From the NCBI GenBank assembly GCA_003049465.1, contig PYSS01000075.1:62001-126000 (forward strand): a stretch of DNA of 64,000 bases, given 5' to 3'. Every line of letters starts with the position of its first letter. Within the stretch, counting starts at the first letter, position 1. Under the pieces are notes generated by a model. That model had not been told where the DNA came from and searched no databases. It saw only the letters and a list, made by a program, of their open reading frames with translations. Source of the DNA: Magnaporthiopsis rhizophila (taxonomy: Eukaryota > Ascomycota > Sordariomycetes > Magnaporthales > Magnaporthaceae). Shown piece after piece: positions 35,434-46,428 of the stretch. The translations under genes were made by a program, and so were the position numbers.

Positions 35434-36849
35434 TCACCAGTCCTCCTCCTCCTGCTTGATCCTGACCTGCTCGTACCCGTCGTCCTCCTCCTCCGGCTCG
35501 ACGAACCCCATCGGCCTGACGGGCAGGAGCGCAGCGTTGGGCCTCGGCGGGGCAAAGTCGTCGATCTCGGACATCTGCACAAGCGTCTCGGTCAGCCGCC
35601 TCCTGGCCGCCATCTCGCGCGGGGTGCTATCCCGCTGCGGCCGGTAGAACTCGCGCACGACCGAGGTGACGTGGTGGTAGCATTGGTAGAGGAGCAGCCT
35701 GGCCCAGCGGGCATACTCGCTGTCGTCGCCGTCGTAGCCGTAGTAGCGGCCGTCCGAGCCGACGTCGGGCGGGAGCTCGATGGCCGTCGCAGCGACCGTC
35801 ACATTGTCCCCTTCATTGTTCCCGTTGAGGCCGCGGAGGAAGCTGTCGGAGGGCCGCTCGCTGAAGACCTGCATGAACAGCGGGTCGCCAAAGATGCAGT
35901 TGCTCCAGTCGACGAGGCCCGTGATCGCCGTCCCGTCCGCCTCCGGCGGCCTCATGAACCCGGGGGCCTCGTGGTAGTGTTCGGGCATCGCCGGGACGAG
36001 GATGTTGGAGTAGCTGGCAGCGTTCACCAGGACCAGTCGGGGTTTGGTCACCTTTTCCAGCGCGGGCATGAGCCTCTCGACCTCGGCTCGTATTGTGCCG
36101 TACGGGAGCTGGATGGCCATGTCCTGGCCATCGACGAGGGACTGCTCGAGCATGCTGCAGAAAGCCGTGGCCCACGTGGGGTGGGTTTGAAAGGGTGTCA
36201 TGTCCGATACGAGTGGCCGTGCCTGGAAGACGGGGAGCACCTGCACCACGGTACCGAAGTTGCCGTTCGGCGACGTCAGCCTCGAGAGGGTTCGCGCCAG
36301 TCTCCCAGCTTGAAAGTCGATCCGGTCCCGCTCCTGGTGGCTGAAAGCCGGCTGGCGGTGCACGGCCGGGACCGAGGGCACGACGGGCTGGGATACGAGG
36401 GTGTACGGCAGGTCGTGTCGTGGCAGCGGCGTGGGTGGCCAGACGCCGTTGCGAGGCCGGTTCGGAAGCGGACAATGAGCGAGCAGCCACGGGATCAAGC
36501 CGAGCAGCTCCGTCAAGTCGGAGAGGCCGGCCGATGGCGGGCTGTACGGTAGCACCTCCCTGCTCCTGCTCTCAATCGCCTCTCTCATCCACCTCAGCAC
36601 CGCGGCCTCGGAATCAACCAGCCACCGCTCACAGCGTAGGAGTCGCACCATGGATGACGAGGAGATGTTCAGGAAGAGATGCCGGCCGTTGGAGAGACCC
36701 ACGCCATAAATCCTCTTAGGACGGCTGGGCCAATGGAATTGCTGGGGTACTCCCACATCAAGATGCTCGCCTAACTCAAGAGCGTCGAGCACGAGGGTCT
36801 GAACCGCGTAGACCCAGGCGTCCTGGGGTGGCGGCGGTGTCAGCGCCAT
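35434..36849 (-). CDS. Degenerate aminoglycoside-phosphotransferase-like protein, 471 aa
   Basis: Single-exon protein resembling fungal APH-fold kinases. Visible family features are the start of a kinase-like N-lobe (RIYGVGLSNGRHLFLNIS), a helix with a middle FHWPSRPKR block, WATAFCSMLEQSLVDGQDMA and, in the C-lobe, NAASYSNILV (residues about 276-285) followed by ITGLVDWSNCIFGDPLF (about 309-325). In active APH enzymes the first C-lobe motif reads HxDxxxxN; here the His and catalytic Asp positions are Asn and Ser, so phosphotransfer is doubtful, whereas the Asp of the second motif (VDW) is kept. The C-terminus is acidic and ends VRIKQEEEDW, containing a sumoylation-type IKQE. The frame stays open about 190 codons upstream, but that part is Pro/Arg-rich; I chose the ATG at 36849. 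Function unknown. Confidence 0.75.
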   Translation of the reverse strand: MALTPPPPQDAWVYAVQTLVLDALELGEHLDVGVPQQFHWPSRPKRIYGVGLSNGRHLFLNISSSSMVRLLRCERWLVDSEAAVLRWMREAIESRSREVLPYSPPSAGLSDLTELLGLIPWLLAHCPLPNRPRNGVWPPTPLPRHDLPYTLVSQPVVPSVPAVHRQPAFSHQERDRIDFQAGRLARTLSRLTSPNGNFGTVVQVLPVFQARPLVSDMTPFQTHPTWATAFCSMLEQSLVDGQDMAIQLPYGTIRAEVERLMPALEKVTKPRLVLVNAASYSNILVPAMPEHYHEAPGFMRPPEADGTAITGLVDWSNCIFGDPLFMQVFSERPSDSFLRGLNGNNEGDNVTVAATAIELPPDVGSDGRYYGYDGDDSEYARWARLLLYQCYHHVTSVVREFYRPQRDSTPREMAARRRLTETLVQMSEIDDFAPPRPNAALLPVRPMGFVEPEEEDDGYEQVRIKQEEEDW

Positions 36850-39705
36850 CGGGGGCGAGGCCGGCGGCGAGGGCGGCGTTATCGGCGCTCGTGCTCTCGA
36901 CGCTGGCGGGTGTCGCCGTCTGGTCTCGCGTCGACGGTTTGTGGGAGCGGTTCCGAGTAACCTTGGCTCGCACAGGTCTCGGTCTGGGTTAGGAGCCGCG
37001 GCGCGAGGGTCGCGGAAGGCGTACGCGTGCGACCTGTGTGATCTGGGCGCTATTGGGCGCACAAGGACAGAGACGGGCGGCGTTACCGAGGCGGCTTCTG
37101 ATGACCACGGCAGCGGAGATGATGGACGGCTGCTGGAAATATTCCGATTCAGGGGCACTGTTCGAGACATATGTAGAAGAGGGCTGCCAGGGGGGAGCGG
37201 AAGAAGAGGGTGACTGTGCTGATGGTAATGGGAGTGGCGCTGGTTATTACACCTTTGTGTGGCTGACAGGGTCGCCGCCATGGGAGCAGCAGTCAGATGG
37301 GGAAGGGGCAGCGGAGCGAGCATAGTCGGGGAAGGCAAGGGATGTGCCGGATGTTGGTTTCCTATCCTTGCAAAAACCAAGGAGCGCGGAGGGGTGTGGG
37401 TGGTTGCCGAGAGCCGCACAAGGGATACAACGTTGCCTGGTGGTGGTGGTGGGCTTGCCTTCTGAGCCTTCCAGACCGGCTAGTATCTATCGAGGAGGAT
37501 ATTATGAGGTGCAGAAGCGAGACTTTGGCGACTGGGGCAAATTCAGAAAAGACACCACCACGGCAGATGGCGACGACCATGGTGACACTCGTCTTATTAT
37601 TTATTAACAGTAGCCAGGCATGGAAGTGACAACGGACAGAGTCATCCCAGACCGCCACATGGTGGACAGGCCAACCCAACTCGCTCGCTAGTCTGCTGGT
37701 GAGAAGGAAGGAAGAGATCTCGTCGTGGCATGCTTGGAAACGGCGGCATTGCCAGGTTGGTCAGTGTGGAGGCAGGATGTGGAGGCAAAAGCATGACAGT
37801 AAGGGTCATTGGGCATCTCTCTTTCGCTCGATCGGCTACTAGCGAAGCGAGAGATTGGGATGCAAGAGAGGCGTCCTGGGGGAGCGAATAACACTGGTGG
37901 GCGTAGCGAAAGCAAGCCAGCCCCCGGAGACGAGGTTCATGAGCAATGGCCACCGTCAGGTCAGGCGGCGTCCGAGCTTGCTAGCCTCTCGGCTCCTCAG
38001 CCCATAGTGTGGTGTGGCGGACGCTGGGACCTCAGGCCTGGTGCAGTAGTCTGAGGTGTTTGGCATGTACGTTATTAGGAGGAAGCTGTGTGATGGTGCG
38101 TACGTAGGTATCTCGGCTCTCGGGTGGCTTTGTTTGCTTGCTTGCTTGCTGACCTGCTAGGTGTGTAACCTCCAAGCCCCATCGGCCGAAATCGTCCGCC
38201 TTCTACGCCACGCCACCCCCAGGGGTTGCTCGTTGATGTTTTGCTGTTGACAACGGACGAGTGAACGAGCACTCGGATCATCCGCGATCGCACACCCACC
38301 GTGCCACCCTGGCCCCCTGCACTGCAACTTCAAACGGCGTCGGGGTCCGCTTGTCACTCATCTACAGCAGGGTTTGACGAACAGATCGTCGTCCCTCTAG
38401 CGCCCCTATTGGGTCGTGTGTAGCGAACCTGCAGGTGTTTGGCGAACGAGCGAGGGCATGCTTCTTGGCATCTGCCGGCCTGGGATCTGTTCGAGCGGAG
38501 AAGGTCACATTCCTTTTCCGTGCCTTCTTTTGTTCTAGGCGAGACGTCTCCGACTGCGGCGACACGAGAGGCACAAGGCATCAGGAGGAGGAGGATGATG
38601 ATGATGAGGATGAGGAGGATGTGGCTGAGATTTCTTCGTCCCATCATCATCTAGTCTAATTGTTGTCTTTGCCGAGCTGAGCCTGTTGTCCTATGGTCTC
38701 CATGTCTCGCCAGTCTGACAGACAAAAACACAAGCAAAAGTAGTCACAGCAGGCCACACATTCCCGTTGTAATCCCGATGCTGTGGTTCCATCACGGAAG
38801 GAGCAGAGCAGGCAAGGAAGAAAGAGCTCACAGCTTCTCAAAGCAACCCGCCAACCAGCGGCCCAGTCAGCCCCAGTCTAGACCCCACTGGCTCCACTGC
38901 TGGGAAACACCCCTTGCTAGCTCGCACGGGTAAGCGAGTCGGGGATTTTTTGATTGGTCGCCAGCAAGCGAAGCCCATTTACCCACCCAAGCGTGGCTCT
39001 TTCACCACTTAAAAGCCAGGCGGCGGGAAATGGGATGCCATGGCAAGTCTTTTCCCACCTCCATGTTAAGCCTTCTCTTTTCTTTTCCCTTTGGGCCAGC
39101 AGGCGTCGACGCATTGGGTATTTCCCAATGGAGAAATTCGCGTAGATCATTTGCCCGACGGGCTTCTTGGCTGCCAGGGCTATGTCGCATCGCACAAGGG
39201 AGACTCGTCAAAATTATCGACATCCGGATTAGCGCCTCTGCAAACAAGCCCCCACTTGCTCCAATGCTTCTTTGCTTTGCTGGCCCTGCCGCAGACTGAC
39301 AGGATGAATCCTACCCAACAGAGCGGCACAAGGGGGCCCAACATCAACAGACGCCGTTTGCAACGCGGGGGCCAGACGTGAATCATCATCTACTACCGCC
39401 TCGCCTCGCTCGCTTAACAACTCCCATAGCATGAATCACCGCGGCATGTCCGGTGGGGGGTGAGCAAGCCGGGCTAGTAGAGTCGGGGATATTGCCATAT
39501 TCGACACCGACCTCGGCTCGGGGAGAATCCCCTCGACGGAGTCTGCTCGGTATGGTCGCCGATCCGGCTGCTTGTGAGGCCCGGATAAACACGAGGTAGA
39601 CATGCCGATGCGTGCCGCAGTAGCAGCAATCCGTGCCAAGCCCGTTATCGTCACTCGCTCCTCCTCGGACTTCTGGGATGCAAAGATGGATTCTCAGCCA
39701 GTCCA
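36850..39705. other. 2.9-kb gene-poor region
   Basis: Promoter side of the APH-like gene and 3' flank of TAN1. No gene supported. Simple repeats: GGTGGTGGTGG near 37438-37452, four TTGC units at 38133-38150, and a GA/ATG-rich tract near 38585-38625. Upstream open frame in the APH-like reading frame (to 37419) may be an N-terminal extension. Confidence 0.45.
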
Positions 39706-41180
39706 TCACTTGACCAGGCCTGCATCGTCCGTGTCCAAGACTTGGACCGTCTTCTGTGCAACGGGCGTGACAGAAGACGCCCCTTGCTCCTTCTTGGACT
39801 TCTCTGCCTCGAAAACGGCCTGGCTGTAGAGCTCTGATATGTTGTACCTCTTCAGGCCATCCCAGTCGCCGTCGACCACGCTCATGCCATAAATGTTCTG
39901 CTCCAAAATTTGTCAGCTGGTCTTCATCGGCGTTCTCCCCTGACACGTAAAACAAATACGCCGGTGCATGAGCGAAGGATGAAGCCACGCCTACATACCT
40001 GGTACATGTCCACCAGTATGACCTTGTCGGGGCTGCCAAGATTGACCTTGTGGCGGTCGTCAATCATTCCTGCAATCTGATTGATAACATCACCTCGCTT
40101 AAGTGGGCACTGGTTGCGTGTGGTGGCCCGGATGGCATACTTTTCAGCCGCCTGTTAGCGTCGGACTTCGCGTCAGGGCAGGCGGTGAGCACAAAGAGAG
40201 GAGAGGGGGAGAGAGAGCCCGTGTCAGTGATATCGGTGGCCCTACAGTATATGCTGGCTTCTCCTTGTCGTCGCCGCCAGCCGCAGAAGCGGCGGGAACG
40301 GAGCCCTCGTGCGCATCCTCGGCGCCTTTCGCGGCTTTTTGTTGCCCGCCCTCTTTCTTGGCACGCTTCATCACGAACCACTGTGGCAGCACCTTCTCGC
40401 AGACCTCCTGTACACCCTTGTCCGACGCACGGCCGACCAGGGTGATGGGAGTGAGCCGGTTGAGATACCTGGAGCGCCTGAACTTGGGATCCGCGGCGGT
40501 TTTGGCGTCGACGCAGATGTGGTGCGCAAACTCGACGGGTTCGATGGGTTCCCTGGTCTTGACGAACAGGAGGCAGTCGACGCTCTGGCGGAGGATGGTG
40601 AAGACCTCGTCACGCGGCCGCTCCTTGTCGTCTTTGGGTTTCATCGAGGTCAACTCCCTCTGGATGGATGCCTCGATGTCCTCGTCTTCGTCCTCAGCTT
40701 CCACCACCGCATCATCGCGAGGGGCCACATTGTACAGCTTCTCTGCGTACTTTTGATACACCCAAAAGCTCGTTTACGTGAAAATGGTTAGCGCCGTGGC
40801 ATGCGCGGCCAGCGCAGTCACAGGCAGGGAGAGGTTGCAGATGATAAATGATAGATGTTGGCACGTACCTCGTCGAATAGGAGCTGAACCTCGCGTGCGG
40901 CCCTGGCCTCCTGGGACCTGGCGCACGTTACCCATATGCCTGAGTAGCCTGGCTCGACCACGCCTCGCTGATCGGGTTTGGATCGCTGATGAGGGGTCTG
41001 CCACTTGCCCGAGTTTCCAGCCTTGACTCAGAGAGATCAGTTACATGTCGGGCGGACTGGCCGGCGAAAGAGCGCACCGAGTGCCGGCATGTGATGGAAC
41101 TAGAGCAGAAGATATACCTTTTTCCTCTTGGCAGGATTTGAGTCGGAGCGGGGGGCGCCTTTTCGTTTCTGCTCCGACAT
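39706..41180 (-). CDS. TAN1: Tan1, THUMP-domain adaptor for tRNA acetylation
   Basis: THUMP-domain protein that helps the Kre33/NAT10 acetyltransferase make ac4C at position 12 of tRNA-Leu and tRNA-Ser. Five exons, 41180-41118, 41021-40869, 40749-40246, 40139-39999 and 39897-39706, all in phase, encode 350 aa. The Lys/Arg-rich N-terminus (MSEQKRKGAPRS, KRKK) looks like a nuclear signal; VEPGYSGIWVTCARSQEARA is the typical Tan1 opening; the fourth exon ends LGSPDKVILVDMYQ and continues NIYGMSVVDGDWDGLKRYNI, the THUMP core. An insert of about 30 Ala/Lys/Asp residues interrupts the domain around residues 215-240. The C-terminal tail is poorly conserved. Splice joins match the family sequence at each point, so the model is solid. 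Confidence 0.92.
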
Positions 41181-41642
41181 TTTGGAGTATTGGGCCGAAT
41201 GGTGGATCTGGCAGGATACTTTCGAGTCGGTTTATGTCGCTACCAGGTGCCCGGGTGCCCAGGGTTCGGCGGTATGGTTGGATACCTCAACTATTCTCAT
41301 GTATTTTCTCTGTTGGTTGAGGTGACGGGACCCGAGTTTGTTTTTGCAGCGAACAATCGAGTGTCACGTGCCGGGTCCCTTTTTCTCCCGACGGTCACAA
41401 GACAGGACCTAATCCGGGTGGTCTCTCCGGAATTTATCTGTGTTGTCCATTGTGCTAATTATTCTTCCGTATTTAAGATCGGATATTACAAAATGCCGAG
41501 TGACCTTGCAAGAGAGGAGTGTATCTACCAGAACGCCAACAGATCTACATGTACCCCCGAAGTAGTATCTTGCTCCAAAACTCCAAGACATGCCCATTAT
41601 GCAAACAATACTTGTTATACACAGAAGGGCGCGGGCGAAGAA
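41181..41642. other. TAN1 promoter and ERV1 3' flank
   Basis: The 462-bp gap between two leftward genes. A plus-strand open frame crosses it and runs into ERV1 antisense; it has no domain and is treated as chance. AT content rises near 41450-41490. Confidence 0.5.
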
Positions 41643-42287
41643 TCAATCACACCTCCCATCCTTCCACCCCGTCCGCCACCTCTGCTCCCACAGCCTGCAG
41701 TCGAACTCGGGCTTTCCCAGCTTCCTGTTGACGTCGTTGTGTGCGTTGCACAGCCAGGTGCCAAAGTCGTCGCGGGATCGGGCCCGTACCGGCTCGCGGC
41801 GTATGTAGGCCTGGAAGTCGTCGGCGCAGACCCAGCACGGGTAAAGCTTCGAGAAGAGGCCCATGAATCCCACGAGGTCCGCCTGCTCGGCCCGCGACGG
41901 CCGCTCCGGGTACGTGGCCGCGATCGAGTGCAGCAGCGTCCACGTGCTCCGGCCCAGCTGCTCGACGTCGGGCGGGCAGTCGCGCGCGGGCGGTGGTTGT
42001 TGCTGCTGCTGATGCGTGCTTTTCTGGAGCGCCTTGCTCTGTGCAGCCCAGTCTGCCATTGTCGTGCAGGTGCGGCAGCTGTCGGTGAGGGTGGGTTGCT
42101 TTTAGCGTTTTGGGTTTCAAGGCCTATTGGGAAACAGCATGGTTTTCTTCTCTACTGACGGTTTACCATCTTTACCAAGGACCACTCCGCCCTTGGAAAG
42201 CTTCGCGGGGACGTTTGTTGGTGCAGCTCCTGAGGCGGGTGACGCAACAGGTGCGCTCGTCCTCTCGTCCCCAGGTTCTCCCGGCAT
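41643..42287 (-). CDS. ERV1: FAD-linked sulfhydryl oxidase Erv1
   Basis: Intermembrane-space oxidase that reoxidises Mia40 in mitochondrial disulfide relay import and passes electrons to cytochrome c. Exons 42287-42160 and 42078-41643 encode 187 aa; splicing turns GKDGKP into GKDGKPCRTCTTMADW, restoring the N-terminal shuttle CxxC (C44/C47). The ERV/ALR domain has CPPDVEQLGRSTWTLLHSIA, the active-site CWVC (C124/C127), the HNDVNRKLGKP FAD-binding helix and the structural Cys pair (C153/C170), ending WRTGWKDGRCD. A Gln run in the linker between shuttle arm and domain is unusual but harmless. The frame is open upstream to 42383; I chose the ATG at 42287, leaving a short Pro/Ala-rich N-terminus. 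Shares a 338-bp divergent promoter with HEM4. Confidence 0.94.
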
Positions 42288-42625
42288 GACTCGGCGTAAT
42301 TCAAACAGCTCAAGTGATTTGGCTAAACCGGTCAGAAGAACGCTGTGTATGATACAGTCGGATAACAAGCAGCGAGAGGGCATCCAAAGACTTGTGCTTG
42401 GTAATTCTACTGAATGGGATGCAAGGGCAAGGGTAAAGGCTTCTTATCGATAAAGCTCGACCTCGTCATCACCCTCCACTTGATCAGATCGATCGTGGGG
42501 TGTGAGCGGGCCTGATGTTGGACATACACGTTTAAATCTCTTTGAACTATTCCAGGGGTGCAACCGTGGAAGGCACAGACGCTCCCAATCAATCTAGCAT
42601 TCGTCACACCCCTGAAAAGGCCACG
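42288..42625. promoter_or_regulatory. Shared promoter of ERV1 and HEM4
   Basis: Region of 338 bp between divergent starts of a mitochondrial disulfide-relay gene and a haem biosynthesis gene. No named element was identified. A possible ERV1 N-terminal extension would use part of it (to 42383). Confidence 0.5.
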
Positions 42626-43629
42626 ATGAGTGACCCCCAGGAAACAACCGAGAGGAAGGTTCCAGTCTTCTTCCTCAAGACCAAGTCCAGCCCCGCCGAC
42701 GCTTACGAAGAGCAGTTTTCGAAGCCCTTGAATGGCGTCTTCTTCGAGCCCGAGTTTGTGCCTGTCCTCGAGCACCGGTTCCTGGATGCTGGCATGGATC
42801 GCGTCAGATCCCTGCTGAAAGGCGGCAAGATCGGCCGGGCGCCCGAGGCCGAGTATGGCGGCCTCATCTTCACGTCACAGCGCGCCGTAGAGGCGTTTGC
42901 GACGCTGTTCGAAGAGGAAGCAGGTACGGGCTCCTTTTTCACCACAACACGTAGACTTTGGACTTGATCGCTCAACATGCACAAAACAAAACATCGGCAG
43001 GATCGGGTGGAGACGGATGGCCGCACCTCCAAGATGTGCCGGTCTACAGCGTCGGGCCGGCGACGACGCGTGCCCTCAGGGCGGTGCCGCAGCAGCCCGG
43101 GCTACAGGTCTACGGCGAGCACACGGGCAACGGCGAGACGCTGGCGCCCTTCATTCTGGAGCACTACGGCAGCTGGTACCAGGACCGCGCGACCAAGCCG
43201 CCGCTGCTGTTCCTGGTCGGGGAGCAGCGCAGGGACGTCATCCCGCGGGTTCTGATGGACGACGGGCTGGCCCCCGACAGGCGGGTGCAGGTGGATGAAG
43301 TGGTGGTCTACGGGACCGGCGTCATGGCTTCGTTCGAGCACGACCTTGCGGCGGCGCTGATGCGGGCCAGAGAGGCAGAGCGGCGGGAGGTGTGGGTGGT
43401 GGTATTCTCGCCGACGGGGTGCGAAAGCATGCTGCGCGCGCTGGGGCTGCCGGGGGCGACGGGCGGCGGCGGCGACAACGGCCTCAGGCGGCTGATTGCC
43501 ACGATCGGGCCAACAACAAAGGCGTTCCTACAGAGCTCACTTGGGTTCGAGCCGGACGTGTGTGCCTCGATGCCGAGCCCCGAGGGCGTGTGGGAGAGCA
43601 TTAGCAAATATATGACCAATGCGAGATGA
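42626..43629 (+). CDS. HEM4: Uroporphyrinogen-III synthase
   Basis: Cytosolic enzyme that closes hydroxymethylbilane with D-ring inversion to uroporphyrinogen III, the fourth step of haem synthesis. Exons 42626-42923 and 43001-43629 (77-nt intron, GTACGG..GCAG) encode 308 aa. Characteristic pieces are VPVFFLKTKS at the N-terminus, FEPEFVPVLEH, YGGLIFTSQRAVEAF, VYSVGPATTRAL, LLFLVGEQRRDVIPRVL, VVVFSPTGCESML and IGPTTKAFL near the end. The family is poorly conserved overall, but this order and the TSQRAVEA and SPTG motifs are convincing. It carries a Gly run (GATGGGGDNG) near residue 262. The start at 42626 was preferred to an upstream in-frame ATG at 42542 because the family begins shortly before VFFLKT. 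Confidence 0.92.
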
Positions 43630-44146
43630 TGGATGTGTCAAAGCCATCGAACAGGACAGGCTGTTATGTAAGACGGGGTGCGTTATTGTAGATTTCGAGT
43701 TGGGTAAAAATGGGAGGGTGGACGATCTGACGTTATTATTAGCCCAGGCACGCTGCCTTGTCCCCGTCTCTTTGCTGGTTGCCCCACCCGGCGCATGGAC
43801 CTGGCGAGCATCAGTGAAATCGTTTGGGCCCATTGGAAAGCTTGTGCGGGGATCCCGACGCTGTGTTACGTGTTGCTGATACTTGTACCGCCCTTTTTCA
43901 GGTCCTGGGACAGCCGCCATCCTGTCTGGTGAAAGTGACAAGGTCCATCCCCAGTGCTTCATTTCTGCCGCTGCCCACGCGCACCATTCAGCGGCCCGCG
44001 GCCTCAACGCACCCTGGTTTCGATCCATGCAGACCCGAACCTGCCGTTGCTTGTGTGGCCCCAAGACGACGGCGACCCGTATCGTCACCACCACCGCCGC
44101 CACCACTACCGCCATTATCATCACCGCCCTCCGCCTCCTCGCAGCC
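43630..44146. other. HEM4 3' flank and OXR1 promoter
   Basis: A 517-bp gap between two rightward genes. CACC/CCGC repeats immediately precede the OXR1 start. The OXR1 frame is open upstream to an ATG at 43883, giving a possible 88-residue extension that I consider unlikely. Confidence 0.45.
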
Positions 44147-45358
44147 ATGAGCTTCCACTACCAGACCAGCTACTCCCCGCCCTCCTCGGGCGCCGCCACT
44201 CCGACGACCACCACCTCGGGCGGCTCGTCCTCCTATTTCGGCGCAGGCCTGTACAGCGCCTTTGGCGGCCTGATCCGCCGCCTGTCCAGCGAGCCCAACG
44301 GCAGCATGACGCACAATCACCACCACCACCACAGCCAACATGGCGACGATGATGATGACGAGTCAAATGGCGTCAACGGCGTCTACAACCCCCGCAGCCG
44401 CAAAACAAGCAGACCGCCCCGCCGCCGCAGCCCGTCACCGCTGCGCCCGCCGCCCCTGGGCCCGCTCGTGCTGCGCGGCTTCCGCGACGACACCCCGGCG
44501 TCGGCCCGGCTGCTGACGGACTCTGTGGCCGAGGAGATCCGCATCATGGTGCCCGAGCGCCTGCGCATCGAGGAGGACTGGAAGCTGGTCTACAGCCTCG
44601 ACCAGGACGGCGCCAGCCTCGCCACACTGTATGAGAAGTCGGCCGAGTACAGGGGCCGGCGCGGCGGCTTCGTCCTTGTCGTGCGCGACGACGAGGGAGG
44701 GGTGCGTAAATGCTCTCTACTTATCACCACCTATTCGTCATCCCTCAATCCTTAGAGCGAATTGCTAACCGAGCCTGCCTCGCAGACCTTTGGCGCATAC
44801 CTCTCCGAGGCACCTCACCCGTCCCCGCATTACTTCGGCACAGGCGAATGCTTCCTATGGCGCGCCTCCATAATGGCGACGCTCCCGCCGCCACCCTCGG
44901 CCGACACGACCAACCTAACGGGCCGCACCACCACTGTTGTTGCCTCCTCCCCTGCCCCGCCGCCGCAGCTGATCCCGATATACGACACGGACCTCGAGAC
45001 GCGGGACACGAGCGAGTACCACCTGCACGCCGACGACGACGACAAGGGAAAGAAAAGCCGCAACCACAGCAGCAGCAACGGCCTCCTGACGCCGCCGCAG
45101 CCGCAGCCGCCGGCCTCGCCGTCGATCCGCTTCAAAGCGTTCCCCTACAGCGGCGTAAACGAGTACTACGTCTACTGCGAGCCGCTGTGGCTGAGCGTCG
45201 GCGGCGGCGACGGCAAGTACGGGCTCTGGCTCGACGACTCGCTCGAGAAGGGCGTCAGCGCCCGGTCGCTGACCTTTGGCAACGAGCCACTCAGCGACCA
45301 GGGAGACAAATTTGGCGTCCTCGGTGTTGAGCTGTGGATCATCGGGGCCAAGGATTAG
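44147..45358 (+). CDS. OXR1: TLDc-domain oxidation-resistance protein Oxr1
   Basis: TLDc protein; yeast Oxr1 protects against peroxide and promotes V-ATPase disassembly. Exons 44147-44701 and 44786-45358 encode 375 aa. The join gives DDEGGTFGAYLSEAPHPSPH, a signature of the TLDc fold. N-terminal residues 1-90 are Ser/Thr-rich then His-rich and Asp-rich (HNHHHHHSQHGDDDDDE), and the domain starts near LVLRGFRDDTPASARLLTDS. Further TLDc blocks are WKLVYSLDQDGASLATLYEK, GTGECFLWRA, YYVYCEPLWLSVGGGDGKYG and the C-terminal FGVLGVELWIIG. Within the domain there is a Pro/Ser/His-rich insert of about 70 residues (about 225-300), longer than in the yeast protein. Convergent with the MAP kinase gene. 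Confidence 0.93.
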
Positions 45359-46428
45359 CTGCTGATGTTGTCATTGTTGCGGACGCAGAAAGAGACTGTC
45401 TTGTCGCCAGGTATGTACATACGTGTGCATATTCCGGGAGCCGACGGCTAACGGGCATGGCTGATGCTGATGACTTCACCCAAACAGACAGCTCCAATAT
45501 GTCATTCATGAGTACGAACTAACCCAGCCTGTGTTTTTATGTTTCTTTTTGGATTCGGTCGATGGATATCATGCTCGATATATCTATCACACATATGCTA
45601 GTGGATTGTATCTATGCCACTTAGTCTTTTTTCATTTCATTTCATTTTGCATGTTTTTGATTTCGAAAACGGGAAAGGAAAAACCAACATTCTCTTTATC
45701 CCCATGGAAAAAGGGCCCGCCCAGATGAGCAGGCCAGGGAAAACGGGCGCGAGACAAAACAGGCACCACACATATATACACACACAATATCATGATACCC
45801 ACATATAATCAGCTTCGAAACATTTTACCGTACTTGGACACCGTTTCTGTACTTCAAGACGCCGTCGTGTCCTTTCTGGATTTTTAATTTGCCCAGTGAC
45901 CATTTAAACCCGGTACATACCCGTAGTCAAAGAACCGCCCCTCCGCCCAGCCTCGCATGGCTCGAGGCCAAGCCACGGAGAGCGAGCGGTAAACAAAGAG
46001 CCAAGACAGTGGGGCGCATATGTGACCGCGACCGTAAGAGAGAGCCGAAAAGAAAAATAGATTGCAATCACCAAGAGAGACAAATCCGCCCCCAAACATT
46101 TACCCCGCCCCCTCAAGATGGCAACCCACCCCTCAACCACCCTTTCCTACCCTCCCTGGGGCTCTATTTGATGAGGTTACTTAAACCTTGGCCGGCGGGC
46201 GTATCCCGATACCAGCCCGGCAGGCTTGAGGCCCGCCAAAGTCCAGGGCCCCGTAATCCTCCCGACAAATGGTACAGTCATCCAGCAGCAGAAAAACGTC
46301 GTGGCCTGACGTTCAGCGCAATGGTAATCCCGAGGCGATGGGTGCCGGGGCCCACGAGGGCTAGTCGCTCTACGCTCTTCCCTTGACCGTGCCGATCCCT
46401 CTATAAAAGGCGATGAGTAAAAAAGACA
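45359..46428. other. Convergent 3' flanks of OXR1 and the MAP kinase
   Basis: About 1.07 kb with no supported gene. It is AT-rich around 45530-45700, as expected for 3' untranslated DNA, and contains a CACACATATATACACACA-type tract near 45767. Confidence 0.5.

Noticed and set aside
41190..42158. 322-codon plus-strand frame across TAN1 flank and ERV1
   Set aside because: Antisense to ERV1, whose cysteine motifs are complete; no recognisable product on the plus strand.
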